Positions 10,154-20,600 of a stretch of 64,000 bases of DNA are shown here, in pieces. The stretch covers positions 124,001-188,000 of the forward strand of contig NZ_JADEWZ010000001.1 in the NCBI RefSeq assembly GCF_015207425.1, given 5' to 3'. The first letter of the stretch is position 1, and each line of letters begins with the position of its first letter. This DNA comes from Lusitaniella coriacea LEGE 07157 (GTDB lineage: Bacteria > Cyanobacteriota > Cyanobacteriia > Cyanobacteriales > Spirulinaceae). The translations under genes and the position numbers were made by a program. Under the pieces are notes generated by a model. It did not search any database. It had not been told where the DNA came from and worked only from the letters and a program-made list of their open reading frames with translations.

Positions 10154-10753
10154 ATGTCTTTTCGTTCAGAGCCGTTTTTGTGGATTCATCTCGCCGGGTT
10201 AGCGGTTTTACCGTTGTTTTTGGAGCTAACTTGGTTGGGATTGGCGATCGCGGAATCCCTCGTTCCCGTTTGGTTGGAGTTGATTTTACTCGCTATTGTG
10301 GGGATCGTTCCCATCGCTTGGATGCAGTGGCAAAAGCCTTTTGATATTTTCAGCTTGCTTTTTGTCGCCTTGCAACCCCAACAACTCACGTCCCAACAAC
10401 GGCAAATTCTCCGCCTCTTCAAAACGCGCAAACATCGCGTCCTAACCCTTTTTGCAGTCTTAGCAATGGGGTGGGCGCTGTGGAAACTGGCTGTCTTTGC
10501 CCCCTTAGCCGCCCCAGCCGCCGCTCGGTTGACTCAATCGCGCGGATTGGGTTTGGGGTTAGCGATTGTGGGGTTTTTGGGAAGTAATTTGTTCTTGCAG
10601 GTTCCCATCAGCGTTTTGGGGGTGCTGCTGACGAGCAACGGACAATTTGAAGTAACCGAACCCCTAACTCCAGAAGAGGTTTCTCAATCCGTAACGGTTC
10701 TGGGTTTTCGGGTGGGTAACATTCTACCGACGGTCGCGAGCAACAATCTTTAA
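10154..10753 (+). CDS. Low-complexity-tail membrane protein (cyanobacterial family)
   Basis: 199 residues, ATG start. The opening SEPFLWIHLAGLAVLPLFLE is, from memory, characteristic of a cyanobacterial family annotated as low-complexity tail membrane protein. Hydrophobic segments lie at about 8-28, 35-55, 95-115 and 130-165; the C-terminal part (PLTPEEVSQSVTVLGFRVG) is soluble and here short, so the low-complexity tail that names the family is reduced or missing. Function unknown. It follows infB by 65 bp in the same direction and could be read through the weak hairpin. Confidence 0.65.
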   Translation: MSFRSEPFLWIHLAGLAVLPLFLELTWLGLAIAESLVPVWLELILLAIVGIVPIAWMQWQKPFDIFSLLFVALQPQQLTSQQRQILRLFKTRKHRVLTLFAVLAMGWALWKLAVFAPLAAPAAARLTQSRGLGLGLAIVGFLGSNLFLQVPISVLGVLLTSNGQFEVTEPLTPEEVSQSVTVLGFRVGNILPTVASNNL

Positions 10754-10841
10754 TTTGCAACCTGGTTTACATAATTTAATAGGAAACTGGGCTATTCTTG
10801 GAATTAGAGTATAGATTAATATCAAAAACTGGAGGTTAACT

Positions 10842-11036
10842 GTGCCGAGTTCAATCCCAACTCAGTTTCCCCAAGATCGCGAGGTTTGGGAGAATTTGCA
10901 ACGCGCGATCACGCAAAGTTCGGGTTTCCAACGCTGGCGACTCGAACAACAATTTGAAAATGCCCTACAAGCGCCCAACCTAGAAACCTTAGTCCGCCGC
11001 TATCTTAGAGAAACCCTCGAAACCTTAGCGTATTAG
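10842..11036 (+). CDS. Small conserved hypothetical protein
   Basis: 64 residues from a GTG at 10842, chosen because GGAGGT lies 5-10 bp upstream. It is predicted helical and charged (REVWENLQRAITQSSGFQRWRLEQQ; LETLVRRYLRETLETLAY), without signal peptide or membrane helix. I recognise the general look of a cyanobacterial orphan family but no function. The strong ribosome-binding site and intact short frame make it a likely real gene. Confidence 0.65.
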   Translation: MPSSIPTQFPQDREVWENLQRAITQSSGFQRWRLEQQFENALQAPNLETLVRRYLRETLETLAY

Positions 11037-11092
11037 ACGCGACATACTCCCGACGCTGATTCTACGAATACAGCACGACGGGGCGTACAAGC

Positions 11093-11629
11093 TCAAAAGG
11101 GCCAATCTGGCAATCCTCCCAAGACTCGATCGATTTGCCCTGCAATCTCAGCAATGCGGTCGCCATTAATATTAACGGTGGAAGTTGGGTAATTTTGGAT
11201 TGCCTCTAGCAATGTTACCTTTCCATCGGGGAGAGCAGAGCTAACAATCGCAGCTCGGAGCGCTTGGCGACTAGTGCGAGTGCTGGGAGCTTGAATAATC
11301 TCCCCAATCCGATCGAGCAAAAACTCTCCTGGCAAACTATTGAGGACTCGATATAGGACAACCCCATCAATTTCCACCTCTTGGGTGAGAGCGCGCCGCA
11401 GTTCTTCGGGTTCTCTGTTTGCCATCTTCAAATAAGTTTTTAAAGAAGAAGATGCTTCTCCGGTTTCAGCGAGTTCTGCAAGGTCTGCCACGGCAATCGA
11501 TTCCTGAAAAATACTGTAGCGCAGAACCACATGATCCGCAGCGCGCGATCGCGCGGCAGAAAACAAAACCACCGCACCAACGAATACCCCACCCATCCAA
11601 TGCAATACACCTGACCGATTCTTTAACAT
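11093..11629 (-). CDS. DUF1400 domain protein (alpha/beta-hydrolase N-terminal module alone)
   Basis: 178 residues with a signal peptide or N-terminal anchor (VFVGAVVLFSAARSRAA, about 13-30). The remainder matches DUF1400: VVLRYSIFQESIAVADLAELAETG, then FLLDRIGEIIQAPS and SRQALRAAIVSSALPDGKVTLLEAIQNYP. In cyanobacteria this module usually precedes an alpha/beta-hydrolase domain; here the protein ends after the module, and the final DRVLGGLPDWPF does not lead into a hydrolase. It is therefore a stand-alone or C-terminally truncated version. It is convergent with the gene before it and 26 bp downstream of the pentapeptide gene on the same strand. Confidence 0.8.
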   Translation of the reverse strand: MLKNRSGVLHWMGGVFVGAVVLFSAARSRAADHVVLRYSIFQESIAVADLAELAETGEASSSLKTYLKMANREPEELRRALTQEVEIDGVVLYRVLNSLPGEFLLDRIGEIIQAPSTRTSRQALRAAIVSSALPDGKVTLLEAIQNYPTSTVNINGDRIAEIAGQIDRVLGGLPDWPF

Positions 11630-11655
11630 TTCGATCTACCCATATCCTGTAAAAT

Positions 11656-12249
11656 TCAGGGCGCAAAACGACCGTCGGGAAGCGTTGCACCGCTTAATTG
11701 AGCCGCAGACAAAGCACCGGGTTCGACCTTAGCGCCTCGTAAATCCGCACCGCGAAAATTGGCTCCCCCCAGATTAGCATTTCCCAGTTCTGCATCCCAA
11801 AATAATGCACCTCGCAAGTCCGCTTCCCCCAAATTTGCCTCAAGCAGTTTTGCGCGACTCAAATTCGCTCCCGTTAAAATTGCACGAGTGAAATTCGTGC
11901 GAACCAAGCTCGAAACTTGCAAATTCGCTCTGGTTAGGTTGGCTCCCGTGAGGTTGGCATACATTAAACTCGCTCCCGCCAAATTTGCGCCTTGGAGATT
12001 GGCATTTCTCAAATCCGCGCGACTCAAATCCGCTCCTGCTAAGTTTGCACCGCGCAAATCGGTATTACTCAAGCGAGCGTCAATCAGAACGACACTACTG
12101 AGATCGCAATGGGTACAGCGTCCTGTTTGCCGCAATCGTGCCAAGTGGGTGTTATTCCACGCCCTTGCAGTCGGAGAAAACCCGCACCAAACAAGGGGAA
12201 TTAGGAAGAGGAACAAGGTTTTGTATTTTTTCTCGAACGGCTGACTCAT
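11656..12249 (-). CDS. Exported pentapeptide-repeat protein
   Basis: 197 residues from the ATG at 12247-12249 (the frame is open further upstream, but this start gives a clean signal peptide, TLFLFLIPLVWCGFSPTARA). A CTHCDLSS segment precedes about 25 tandem pentapeptides of the A(D/N)Lxx type (ADLSRADLRNANLQGANLAGAS), which fold as a right-handed quadrilateral beta helix. The family is abundant in cyanobacteria, mostly in periplasm or lumen, and its functions are mostly unknown. The two close cysteines before the repeats could bind metal or form a disulphide. The DNA is a degenerate 15-bp repeat because of the protein repeat. Confidence 0.88.
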   Translation of the reverse strand: MSQPFEKKYKTLFLFLIPLVWCGFSPTARAWNNTHLARLRQTGRCTHCDLSSVVLIDARLSNTDLRGANLAGADLSRADLRNANLQGANLAGASLMYANLTGANLTRANLQVSSLVRTNFTRAILTGANLSRAKLLEANLGEADLRGALFWDAELGNANLGGANFRGADLRGAKVEPGALSAAQLSGATLPDGRFAP

Positions 12250-12611
12250 ATTGATTTGGGGAGACGGGTATTGCAGGAGTATTGACCCTCTCAAGAAAGT
12301 ATAAGTTTCTTGATATCGCGCCAATTTCGATCGGCATTTTGTCCAACGTTCCACTTATATCGCAAGTTAGAGAGCTAACCCAGAAAGTAGTCTGGTTTCC
12401 TTCAGTCGATAGATGTTTCACCCCCCTCTACTTTGCCCTAATGAAAAAGAAGAAGCCAGCAGGGAGGAATACAACCAGAGGGACTTTTAAATCAATATAG
12501 GCTCCCTCCTTCTTCCGCAGTTGGGAGAGGTCAGAATGCCTTCAAGGAGATGGTGCAAAACCCCTTCCCTAGAAAATATTACAAGTTCTTTGGGATTGGA
12601 CAAAATGCCAT
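12250..12611. other. Non-coding stretch between two minus-strand genes
   Basis: About 360 bp with no frame of coding character. It presumably holds the promoter of the pentapeptide gene and the 3' region of the YdcF-like gene. I see no clear terminator, repeat or RNA structure. Confidence 0.5.
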
Positions 12612-13403
12612 TCACAGCCATCCACGCTGGCGATAAACGACTAACCCGATATATTCTTTAATTGCCTTTGTCGTTCGTTCCAAGCGGTCGATTTCCGGTA
12701 GGAGATTGAGCAGTGTGCCTTGGGGAGTTGTACTGGGTTCTCCAATCAGTTGCTGGGTAACGAGAAAATCTGTGGGTGCGGGGATGGCATCGATCCCTTG
12801 GCGTTTGAAGATGAGAAAGGATCGCGGCATATGAATGGCAGAGGTGACGAGTAGAATTCGTTTGAAGTTACGCTCCTTCAAAATTTTCCCGACATTTACG
12901 GCGTTTTCGTAGGTGTTGAGGGAGTCGGGTTCTTGAATAATGGCAGAAGCAGGAACGCCAATATCCGTGAGAAAGATTTCTGTATCAGAAGCTTCGGAGG
13001 GCCCGCCCCCGCGCCATTGTACGCGCCCCCCAGAGGCGATAATGTAGGGGGCTTTTTTTTGTCGATAGAGGTGCGCGGCATAGAGCGCGCGATCGCCTTG
13101 CTCGCTGACTTCTACGGTTTGGCGGGGTGCTGAGATGGGTCTGAGAGAGCCGCCAAGGAGGACAATAGCATCTGCTTGGGGGAGTTCTCCTTGGGGAAGG
13201 TGTTTCCATTCAAGGGAGCGCACGAGGGTATTGCTAACCCAACCATTGCTGGCAACGAGGAGAATCATTAAGGCAAAGGCGACGGGAAATGCGGTCCAAC
13301 GGGGTTTAAACCACAGCAAAACGAGAGAAAGCAAAAGTAGGATGCAACTCAATCCTAGGGGATATAAAAAGAGGGGGAGGAGTTTGGAGAGAAAGAGAAA
13401 CAC
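12612..13403 (-). CDS. YdcF/ElyC family protein (DUF218)
   Basis: 263 residues from a GTG at 13401-13403. Two N-terminal membrane segments (about 1-32 and 35-58) are followed by the DUF218 domain: ADAIVLLGGS, RALYAAHLYRQKKAPYIIASGG, EASDTEIFLTDIGVP, SLNTYENAVNVG, ILLVTSAIHMPRS. This two-helix plus DUF218 layout is that of ElyC-type envelope proteins linked to lipid-carrier and peptidoglycan homeostasis in enterobacteria; the biochemical reaction is not established. It stands as a single gene with a divergent gap of about 200 bp to the next gene upstream. Confidence 0.85.
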   Translation of the reverse strand: MFLFLSKLLPLFLYPLGLSCILLLLSLVLLWFKPRWTAFPVAFALMILLVASNGWVSNTLVRSLEWKHLPQGELPQADAIVLLGGSLRPISAPRQTVEVSEQGDRALYAAHLYRQKKAPYIIASGGRVQWRGGGPSEASDTEIFLTDIGVPASAIIQEPDSLNTYENAVNVGKILKERNFKRILLVTSAIHMPRSFLIFKRQGIDAIPAPTDFLVTQQLIGEPSTTPQGTLLNLLPEIDRLERTTKAIKEYIGLVVYRQRGWL

Positions 13404-13602
13404 TTGAACCTCAATTTCAGCGTGTTGATGGACAAAGTTACGATCGAACTACCTCTATCTAGCCCCATTGTTGAGTTTTTTTCTCGAACGCGAGGAATTT
13501 AACTGTGCTGATTCGTTCGTTCGCCAGATTCACGCATGAGGACCCAGAATAATCATGAATTTGCATCCCAAGTGCCGAGATTCCCTGGTATAAATTCCTC
13601 AA

Positions 13603-14391
13603 TTAATAAGGCTTCTGTCCCCGAAAATTACCAGGAGGATTGTAGTTGCAAACCCAAATCTCTTTATTATTTCCGCGCGCCATCCCGCACCCCACTTCCG
13701 TTGTATTTTGCCAGACGATTTGGGTGTAGTGACCGCAGACTTTTCCCGTTGCACAGCGATTGGTGGCATAGTTGTAGTCCCTCGCTTCGCTTCCCCACAT
13801 TTCAACAACTCGTTGGGGACTAAATTGCTGACCGCCAGCAAAGGCTAAATTCTCGCCGTAGGAGGAGTTAGAGCGGTGTTCAAATTTATCCTCCCGCAGG
13901 AGTTTTTCTGCCCATTCTTGGGCGTAACTCGCCAGTTGCGGCGACCATCGCAGGGGAGCAACATTGACGTTTGCACGCAATTGGTTGTGTGCGGCGAGCA
14001 TTTGCTCGACTCCTGTCGAACTGGAGAGATCGTAAACATTAGTCGCAATTCCCGCCTGTTGAGACTCCTTTAAGGAACGGACGCGATCGCGCGCTACACT
14101 TTGTTCGATACGATTATCCTCCAAATAGAGAACTTTATAGCGCTCTCCGCCATGACGACTCCAATTCCAACCCATCAAGCGAGCTTCGCGCCATTCACCG
14201 TCGCGCAAGACATAAACGGGTTTGCCATCTAGGGAGAAGGTCGGTTGCTGAGTCACGAGGGTTGAGGGACGACTATTGATTAAAGGGAGGAGGGTCGGAT
14301 TTTGGGCGCAAGCCAAAGGGGTTAGAACCAAACCTAAACCCAGAACGGCGAAGGAAGCGGTTAATTTTTCGAGCATTTTGCAAGTTTTCAT
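13603..14391 (-). CDS. CAP domain (SCP/PR-1-like) secreted protein
   Basis: 262 residues with a signal peptide ending near LTPLACAQ (about residue 29). A middle region with beta-rich character (YVLRDGEWREARLMGWNWS) precedes a CAP domain from about residue 125: LAAHNQLRANVNVAPLRWSPQLA, WAEKLL, HRSNSSYGENLA, CGHYTQIVWQNTTEVGCGMA, and WVCNYNPPGNF. The His and Glu of the CAP cavity (the His in GHYTQ and the Glu in YGEN) are present, as are cysteines for disulphides. Bacterial CAP proteins are extracytoplasmic; their activity is unsettled. Single gene. Confidence 0.92.
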   Translation of the reverse strand: MKTCKMLEKLTASFAVLGLGLVLTPLACAQNPTLLPLINSRPSTLVTQQPTFSLDGKPVYVLRDGEWREARLMGWNWSRHGGERYKVLYLEDNRIEQSVARDRVRSLKESQQAGIATNVYDLSSSTGVEQMLAAHNQLRANVNVAPLRWSPQLASYAQEWAEKLLREDKFEHRSNSSYGENLAFAGGQQFSPQRVVEMWGSEARDYNYATNRCATGKVCGHYTQIVWQNTTEVGCGMARGNNKEIWVCNYNPPGNFRGQKPY

Positions 14392-14592
14392 CCATAATCG
14401 GGGGTTTTAAAGCGTGGTAGTCGCACCCACGAACGATCGCAATTCATGGAAAACCCCGGTAAGGATGATATTTATTCTGTCCCTACGCGAGGATTGTCGG
14501 GTCGCCGGCTCGCGAATTTTTGCCTGCTGACCCTAAATGATGCACCCCGGCATAGACGAATATCGGAATACTGCAATCCAGTACTCGCATTA

Positions 14593-16140
14593 TCAATTAT
14601 GAAGCTTTTTGCGGCGTTTGTGTTTCGCGATTGCCCCAGTTCCTACAATACCAAACACCAATAACCCCAACCCAGTGCCGGGTTCGGGTACGGATTCAAC
14701 GGTGAAGGAGCCAACGGTAACGCCGCCATCGCCATCGGAAACGCGCACCTTCACGTCGTATAAGCCCGGTTTAGCGAAGGAGAATTGACCGGATTGACCC
14801 ATAAAGTCATCAAATAGACCGTCGCCATTCAAATCCCAGTCGAAGCTGAGTAGGTCGTTAATACCGGGGTCGGTGGCATCGGCAAAAAAGTCAAAGAGGG
14901 TATGGCGTTTGACTCTTAAGGGTTCGGTGAGTTGGGTAATGGTGGGTGCGACGTTCAGCACCGTGAGGGTTTGGTTAGCGAGATTGCTAAATGCACTGTC
15001 CTTGTCTTGGGATTGAGCAGTAAAAGTGAAGGTGCCTTCGTCGTTAAAAATCCCCAGGTTGTGGGTGGCATTGCGCGTGCCGGATAGCGTGCCATCTGTA
15101 GCAATATGAGCGCCGTTGAGGAAGAATGCCAGGGAATCGGCTCCAGGGTCGGTGGCCGAGAGAAAGGCGGTGGCGAGGTCGCCTTCGTTGATAACATTGC
15201 TCGATAGGCTGAAGTTGGTGAGGGTGGGGGCAACGTTCTCTACAATCAAATTTTGCGCGATCGCGTTACTGATTGCACCCGTGACATCCTGCGCTTGGGC
15301 GGTATAGGAATGTACCCCATTATCCGCAAAAAACCCTAAACCCGTCGCTACAGAGCGAGTTCCCGTCGTTCTGGGGTCGGTTCCCACAAAGCCGCCATTG
15401 AGGAAAAAGGAGAGGGGTTGGGGGTTGGGGTCGTTCGCCGATAAAAAGGCGGTTGCCGATTGTCCCTCAAAAATTCGGGGGATATTTAACCCAACCAGGG
15501 AAGGGGGAGTATTCGGGGGAACGGGCGGTGGAGGCGGCGGCGGAACGGGATTTCTCGGTCGAACGGGGTCAAAAGTTGTTCCACTATCGGTATCGGCAAG
15601 GAAACCCATATTTCCCCGGAATCCGCCATCCCAGAATAAGGAAAGTCGCCCAAACAAATCGCCGTTGGAGATGTCGATGGGAACGTCATAGTTGTGGCGG
15701 CTCGGACCAAGACCAAAGTCGGTTTCAAATGCCCACCCATCTGCCGAGCCAGGGGTTTGCCTCGGTCCCCTGACATCGGGGAAAATGTCAAAGACGGTAT
15801 TGCCGGGAATGGCATCGATAATTAGCGCAGCAACGCTGCTTCCCCCGGAGTAACTGAAGTTCCAAGGATTATCAAAGGAACCGAAGGTATTGCCGGATTG
15901 CGTAAGGGCCCAACCGCTCCCAAATGCGCCCCCAGAAGAGCCTCCGGTTGCATTCCAAATGGCACTTTGGGACGTGCCATCAAAGAGGTTGACTGTGATT
16001 TGCATTCCTCCCATGTCCCCACCATCGGTTTCAAATCCGGTGAGGGTCGTTGCTTGAGCGGGAGCGGTTAAGGTGGCGAACAGCGTAAGAGTCGTCACAC
16101 TGAGGAAGTGGGTTGGCGTTTTTTTCCAAAAGTCTTTCAT
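14593..16140 (-). CDS. PEP-CTERM sorting-signal protein with PKD-like domain
   Basis: 515 residues. A signal peptide ends near ATLTAPAQA. The N-terminal third is a Gly-rich beta domain. Residues about 200-395 hold two similar Ig-like units (FEGQSATAFLSANDPNPQPLSFFLNGG and INEGDLATAFLSATDPGADSLAFFLNG). A PKD-like domain follows (FDWDLNGDGLFDDF, VRVSDGDGGV). The C-terminus has VPEPGT at about 484, a hydrophobic helix and a basic tail (KHKRRKK), the PEP-CTERM signal processed by exosortase. Such proteins are exported and released to the surface or matrix. A proline run (PVPPPPPPPVPP) links the domains. No exosortase gene is in the window. Confidence 0.9.
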   Translation of the reverse strand: MKDFWKKTPTHFLSVTTLTLFATLTAPAQATTLTGFETDGGDMGGMQITVNLFDGTSQSAIWNATGGSSGGAFGSGWALTQSGNTFGSFDNPWNFSYSGGSSVAALIIDAIPGNTVFDIFPDVRGPRQTPGSADGWAFETDFGLGPSRHNYDVPIDISNGDLFGRLSLFWDGGFRGNMGFLADTDSGTTFDPVRPRNPVPPPPPPPVPPNTPPSLVGLNIPRIFEGQSATAFLSANDPNPQPLSFFLNGGFVGTDPRTTGTRSVATGLGFFADNGVHSYTAQAQDVTGAISNAIAQNLIVENVAPTLTNFSLSSNVINEGDLATAFLSATDPGADSLAFFLNGAHIATDGTLSGTRNATHNLGIFNDEGTFTFTAQSQDKDSAFSNLANQTLTVLNVAPTITQLTEPLRVKRHTLFDFFADATDPGINDLLSFDWDLNGDGLFDDFMGQSGQFSFAKPGLYDVKVRVSDGDGGVTVGSFTVESVPEPGTGLGLLVFGIVGTGAIAKHKRRKKLHN

Positions 16141-16754
16141 AATTTCTCTACCTTGATGACGATAGGATCCACCCTGAAAGGATCGATTAATAAAGAAGGA
16201 ATATGAGGTTTTGTTGGCGTTAAGAACTGTTCTGTTTTCGAGGGGTTAGTCGAAATGAACGAGTATTCTATGGACAGCTAAAAAACGAGCTGAGTGCAAT
16301 AGAATAAAAAGTTTTTAACTTACAAAACTTTTATAGCGTTTCTCGATTGGTAAGGGACGGATTATTTTCCTGACATCTCAGCCTAGTGGTCTGTCAGTTT
16401 TCAGGTTGTGAGCCAAAAATCTCCCCGTATCACCCTTAGCTCGCAAAATCGAGATTGACTAACCCCTGGGTCGGTGTGCCTTACCCGACCGGGAATTACT
16501 ATTGGTAATTGGAAAGGATCGATGTGCTGTTTAACTTAACAGCAGAAACTTAAGGGAGGATTAGTCCAATCTGAAAAGAAATCGGTTTTTACGCTAAAGC
16601 GCGATTGCGCTTCGATTGGCAATAAACCTTAAGATTACCATCACCTAAAGAAGAGAGATGTGTTTCAAAGACGCACCGGGAAAGGAGATGTTCCCTGAGA
16701 ATGGATAAGCGACCCTTTCCGCTATCGGGTGTCAGCTCGTGCCGTAACGGATTG
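16141..16754. other. 614-bp intergenic region, possible structured element at its distal end
   Basis: No coding frame. It holds the promoter of the PEP-CTERM gene and the 3' side of the DUF4230 gene. Two imperfect stem-loops are visible: GGTCGG/CCGACC around 16472-16490, and a larger foldback at about 16670-16725 with GGAAAGG and CCTTTCC arms. I cannot assign either to a known RNA family. Confidence 0.4.
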
Positions 16755-17549
16755 CTAGAAGTTTAGGTTTTCCTGGGGTGTTGCTCCGACAATGGGAGCG
16801 GGATTTTCTTCAGTTTGCCAATCATGAAATTCCATGTCATTTGCTTGACAAAGTTGCGGATCTGGTTCTTGAGTGACGACTTCTACAGTTGCAAATCCGG
16901 TGGTGGAAAGTAATTGACCCACTGCGAGTTCTGCACGTTGGTTCGCCTCTTCTAACAACCCTTTCTCGCAAGCAGTGGCAACAATTTTTTCGAGGGTTTC
17001 TCGCTGCGCTAAGGTTTGGAGTTGGGGTGCTGCGTCGGGTCCTAGGTTCAAAAATCCGCGATTGTAATCGTAAACCTGCGAGCGATTGACATCAATTTTG
17101 CTGTCAAGAATTTGCGGGGGGGGAAGTTGAATTTGAACGGATTCTTCGCTAACGGTGACATCTTCCGGGTTGAGTTGGCTCAAATCGACTCCTGCCCGAA
17201 CTTCTCCGTGAGCAATGTAGAGCAAGGTGGTCGAACCGACGACTAATTTTCCCAATTTGCGGTCTTTGCGCGTGGGAACGACTGCTTCCATTGCAAACAC
17301 TGCGGTGGTGAGTTCGCTGGCGCTGCGGATTTGACGAATAATGAGGGTGGAGGTGTCAATTTCGGGACGCGCTGAGGAGGCATTAAAAAAGGAACCGATG
17401 CCTTGAGCAAACTGATTCCCCGTTCGCCAAACCCCCAAGAGTGCGAGGAGTGCCATAATTGTCAGACTGCCCGTTGCAATCTGAGTAATGCCTTTGAAGA
17501 GGAGGAGAGGAATGCGCGTACAGGGGTTTTTGGAAGAGCGGTCGCTCAT
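16755..17549 (-). CDS. DUF4230 family membrane-anchored protein
   Basis: 264 residues. One N-terminal membrane helix (about 22-42) is followed by a soluble domain with DUF4230 features: IRSASELTTAVFAMEAVVP, LLYIAHGEVRAGVDLSQLNPEDVTV, SVQIQLPPPQILDSKID, then a helical tail (AQRETLEKIVATACEKGLLEEANQRAE). Members resemble SPFH-like small membrane proteins; function unknown. The gene lies 130 bp downstream of the large ammonium-sensor gene on the same strand, so co-transcription is possible but the gap is long. Confidence 0.85.
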   Translation of the reverse strand: MSDRSSKNPCTRIPLLLFKGITQIATGSLTIMALLALLGVWRTGNQFAQGIGSFFNASSARPEIDTSTLIIRQIRSASELTTAVFAMEAVVPTRKDRKLGKLVVGSTTLLYIAHGEVRAGVDLSQLNPEDVTVSEESVQIQLPPPQILDSKIDVNRSQVYDYNRGFLNLGPDAAPQLQTLAQRETLEKIVATACEKGLLEEANQRAELAVGQLLSTTGFATVEVVTQEPDPQLCQANDMEFHDWQTEENPAPIVGATPQENLNF

Positions 17550-17681
17550 AGTTAATGTTCCTCGTATCGCTATGCCGAATTTGAACGCCAGTGGGATCTT
17601 ACTGCAATTTCGTTGCAGTAAACTGTAAACCTTTTTCTATTTTGGCATCTGCGTACTCCGATTGCGTTTAGTCTATCCGAT

Positions 17682-20600
17682 TTAGCGATCGCGCAGAACC
17701 CGACGCAGATAAATTTTCGCCACGCTATCGCCGGGATTTTTTTGCAGGCAAGTTTCAAAGCACTGCGTGGCAGCACGGTAGTTTTTTTGATGGTAGTAGA
17801 CCAATCCCTGTTCAAAAATCGTCCTCGTGGCTGATTTGCCCGCTCGCAAAGCAGGAGGGTCTGCATCAAACACTTCAAACACCGAGACTTTTGAGGACTT
17901 GCCTTTGACTTGCACGCGATCGATAAAACGAATATTGTAGTGAATGGGCTGCTCTAAACTCAAAAACGTGCGATCGCTAATCAGTAAAGACACGCCGTAC
18001 TGTTTGGTTAACCCTTCCAAGCGCGAGGCTAAATTCACCGCATCTCCAATAACAGTTCCGTCCATGCGCGACTGTCCCCCCACAGTACCAAGGGTCAAGT
18101 CTCCAGTATTAATCCCCACGCCAATCTTTAAGGGCGGGCGTTCCGGTCGCTGGCGCGTCTTATTATATTCATTGAGGGTTTTCTGCATAGCAATTCCGGC
18201 ATTGAGCGCATCGTCAGCATTCTTGCCAAATAGCGCCATAATCGCATCGCCAATATATTTATCGATAAACCCTTGATTCTCTAAAATCGCGGGTTCCATG
18301 CGGGATAGATAACCATTGATAAATCGGAAATTATCCTCCGGGGTCATCTGTTCCGATAGAGTGGTGAAGTTGCGAATATCGGAGAATAGAACCGACATTT
18401 TCTGCCGAACTTGGTCGCCGAGAGTCACATCAATAATGCTGTCCTTATTCAAAAATTGCAGGAATTGACGCGGGACAAAATGACCGTAGGCGTTATTCAG
18501 TTGGGATAAACTGAGATGGGTTTTGAGTCGAGCCAGGAGTTCAGGCTTGTTGATAGGTTTGGTGAGATAGTCATTTGCGCCAGAAGTTAACCCCTCTACA
18601 AGGTCTGCCACTTGATTTTTCGCTGTCACCAGCAGAATGGGAAGTTCGTTGGGGGGAAACGTCTGGCGAAGTTTTTGAGTGACTTCATACCCCGTCATTC
18701 CCGGCATCATCACGTCAAGGAGGATTAAATCCGGCTTGAAGCCATGCTCGATAACTGCTAAGGCTTCCATGCCGTTATTCGCCTGCGCCAGTTGGTAGTC
18801 TTGCATCGAGAGCAAGTTCATCAACACTTGCAAATTGACGGGTTCGTCATCGACGAGCAGAATTTTAAATTGTTTAGCGTCGGGGTTTACAGCGCGAGCA
18901 TCTCCACTCTTCGCCGGGATGGGAGAGATGTTATCGGGAACGGAAAGGAGGCGTTTTAAGGATTGTGGGGATTGTATTTCAGCCGCGTCCGCCATCCTGT
19001 TAGAGATTTGTCCTTGATAGCGCGCTGGCTCCGACGTAACGGGTAAAGTAAAGATAAACCGCGACCCTACACCCACCTCCGATTCAACCCAAATCTTGCC
19101 GCCGTGCAGTTCCACCAACTGCTTCGTCACCGCCAACCCCAGTCCCGTTCCCCCATATTGGCGCGCTGTCGAACCGTCTCCCTGTTCAAAGGACTCAAAC
19201 ACGCGCTCTAACTTATCTTCCGGAATCCCAATCCCCGTATCGGCAACCGCAATTGCCAGCAATGCGTTTTCTCCATCTTCTGCTAAAACTTCACTTGCAG
19301 ACACCTCCACCGTCCCCGAATCCGTGAACTTAATCCCATTGCCAATCAAATTGTAGAGAATTTGTTGTAAGCGATTTTCATCCGCCTTCACCGCAGGCAA
19401 ATGTGTCGGAATTCCATTGACCAATTGCACGGGTTTCTTTCCGATTAAAGTAGAGCTAAGTGCCAGCACCATTTCCGTTAAAGTGCGAACCGCAACGGGT
19501 TTGAGTTGCAACTCGATTTCGCTCTCCTTGAGTTTGGAAAAATCGAGAATATCGTTCACCAAATTGGATAGGCGATGTCCGCTGTGAGCAATCATGCGCA
19601 AATTTTGACACTGTACCGGGGATAATTGACCCGTTGCTCCTTCTAACATGGATTCTGCAATCCCAATCATGCCATTAAGGGGCGTGCGCAGTTCGTGGGA
19701 GGTATTTGCCAGAAATCGGTCTTTGAGTTTATCAACCTTTTTCAACTTTTCATTGGCTGTTGCTAATTCGGCCACGCGATCGCGCACCTTTTGTTCTAAA
19801 TTACTATTTAAGCTCTCAATGCGCTCTGCATAGCCTTCCAAAGAATCCATTACCTGGTTATAGCGGCGAGCAATCTTCCCCACTTCTGTATAAGGCTCCT
19901 CCGGTACGCGCAAACTAAAATCCTGCGTTTCCGCCTGTTCGTCCATCACTCGAAATAACTCGTACACCTCCGTCTTCGCGCGATGTTCCGAAACGTTCAA
20001 CCCCAAATCCTCCTCCTCCGGAGTCACTCGCAACGGGAAGAAATGATTAATCGAGCGCAGCAACAGATACGTTACGCCAAACGCCCACAAAAACGCCACC
20101 GCAATTCCCAACAACTGCACCAACAACTGCTCGACGGGACTCAACCCCGTCCCCAAAAACTTCGGATTGCCAAACAACGCCACCGCCAACGTTCCCCACG
20201 CGCCGCAAACCCCGTGAATAGCAACCGCATCAACCCCATCATCAATGCGCCAGCGTTCCAACCAATGGGTTGCACAGAGCATGAGAATTCCCCCAATCGC
20301 ACCAACCAACGCCGCTTCCCCCGTCGTCACCGCATTGCAACAAGCCGTAATCGACACCATCCCCGCCAAAGAACCGTTAATTAACTGTTCTGCTTCGAGC
20401 AATTGGCGATGCCACCAACTCACCACTGCGGTCATAACCATTCCCGTCGCGCCGGAGAGAATCGTATGGACGACAATTTTGGGAATTTCATCGTTAAACG
20501 CCAACGTGCTGCCGCCATTGAAACCCAACCACCCCAACCAGAGCAGCATTGCCCCTAGAACAGAGAATGAGAGGTCAGAACCGTGGATTTTCTTTGAAGA

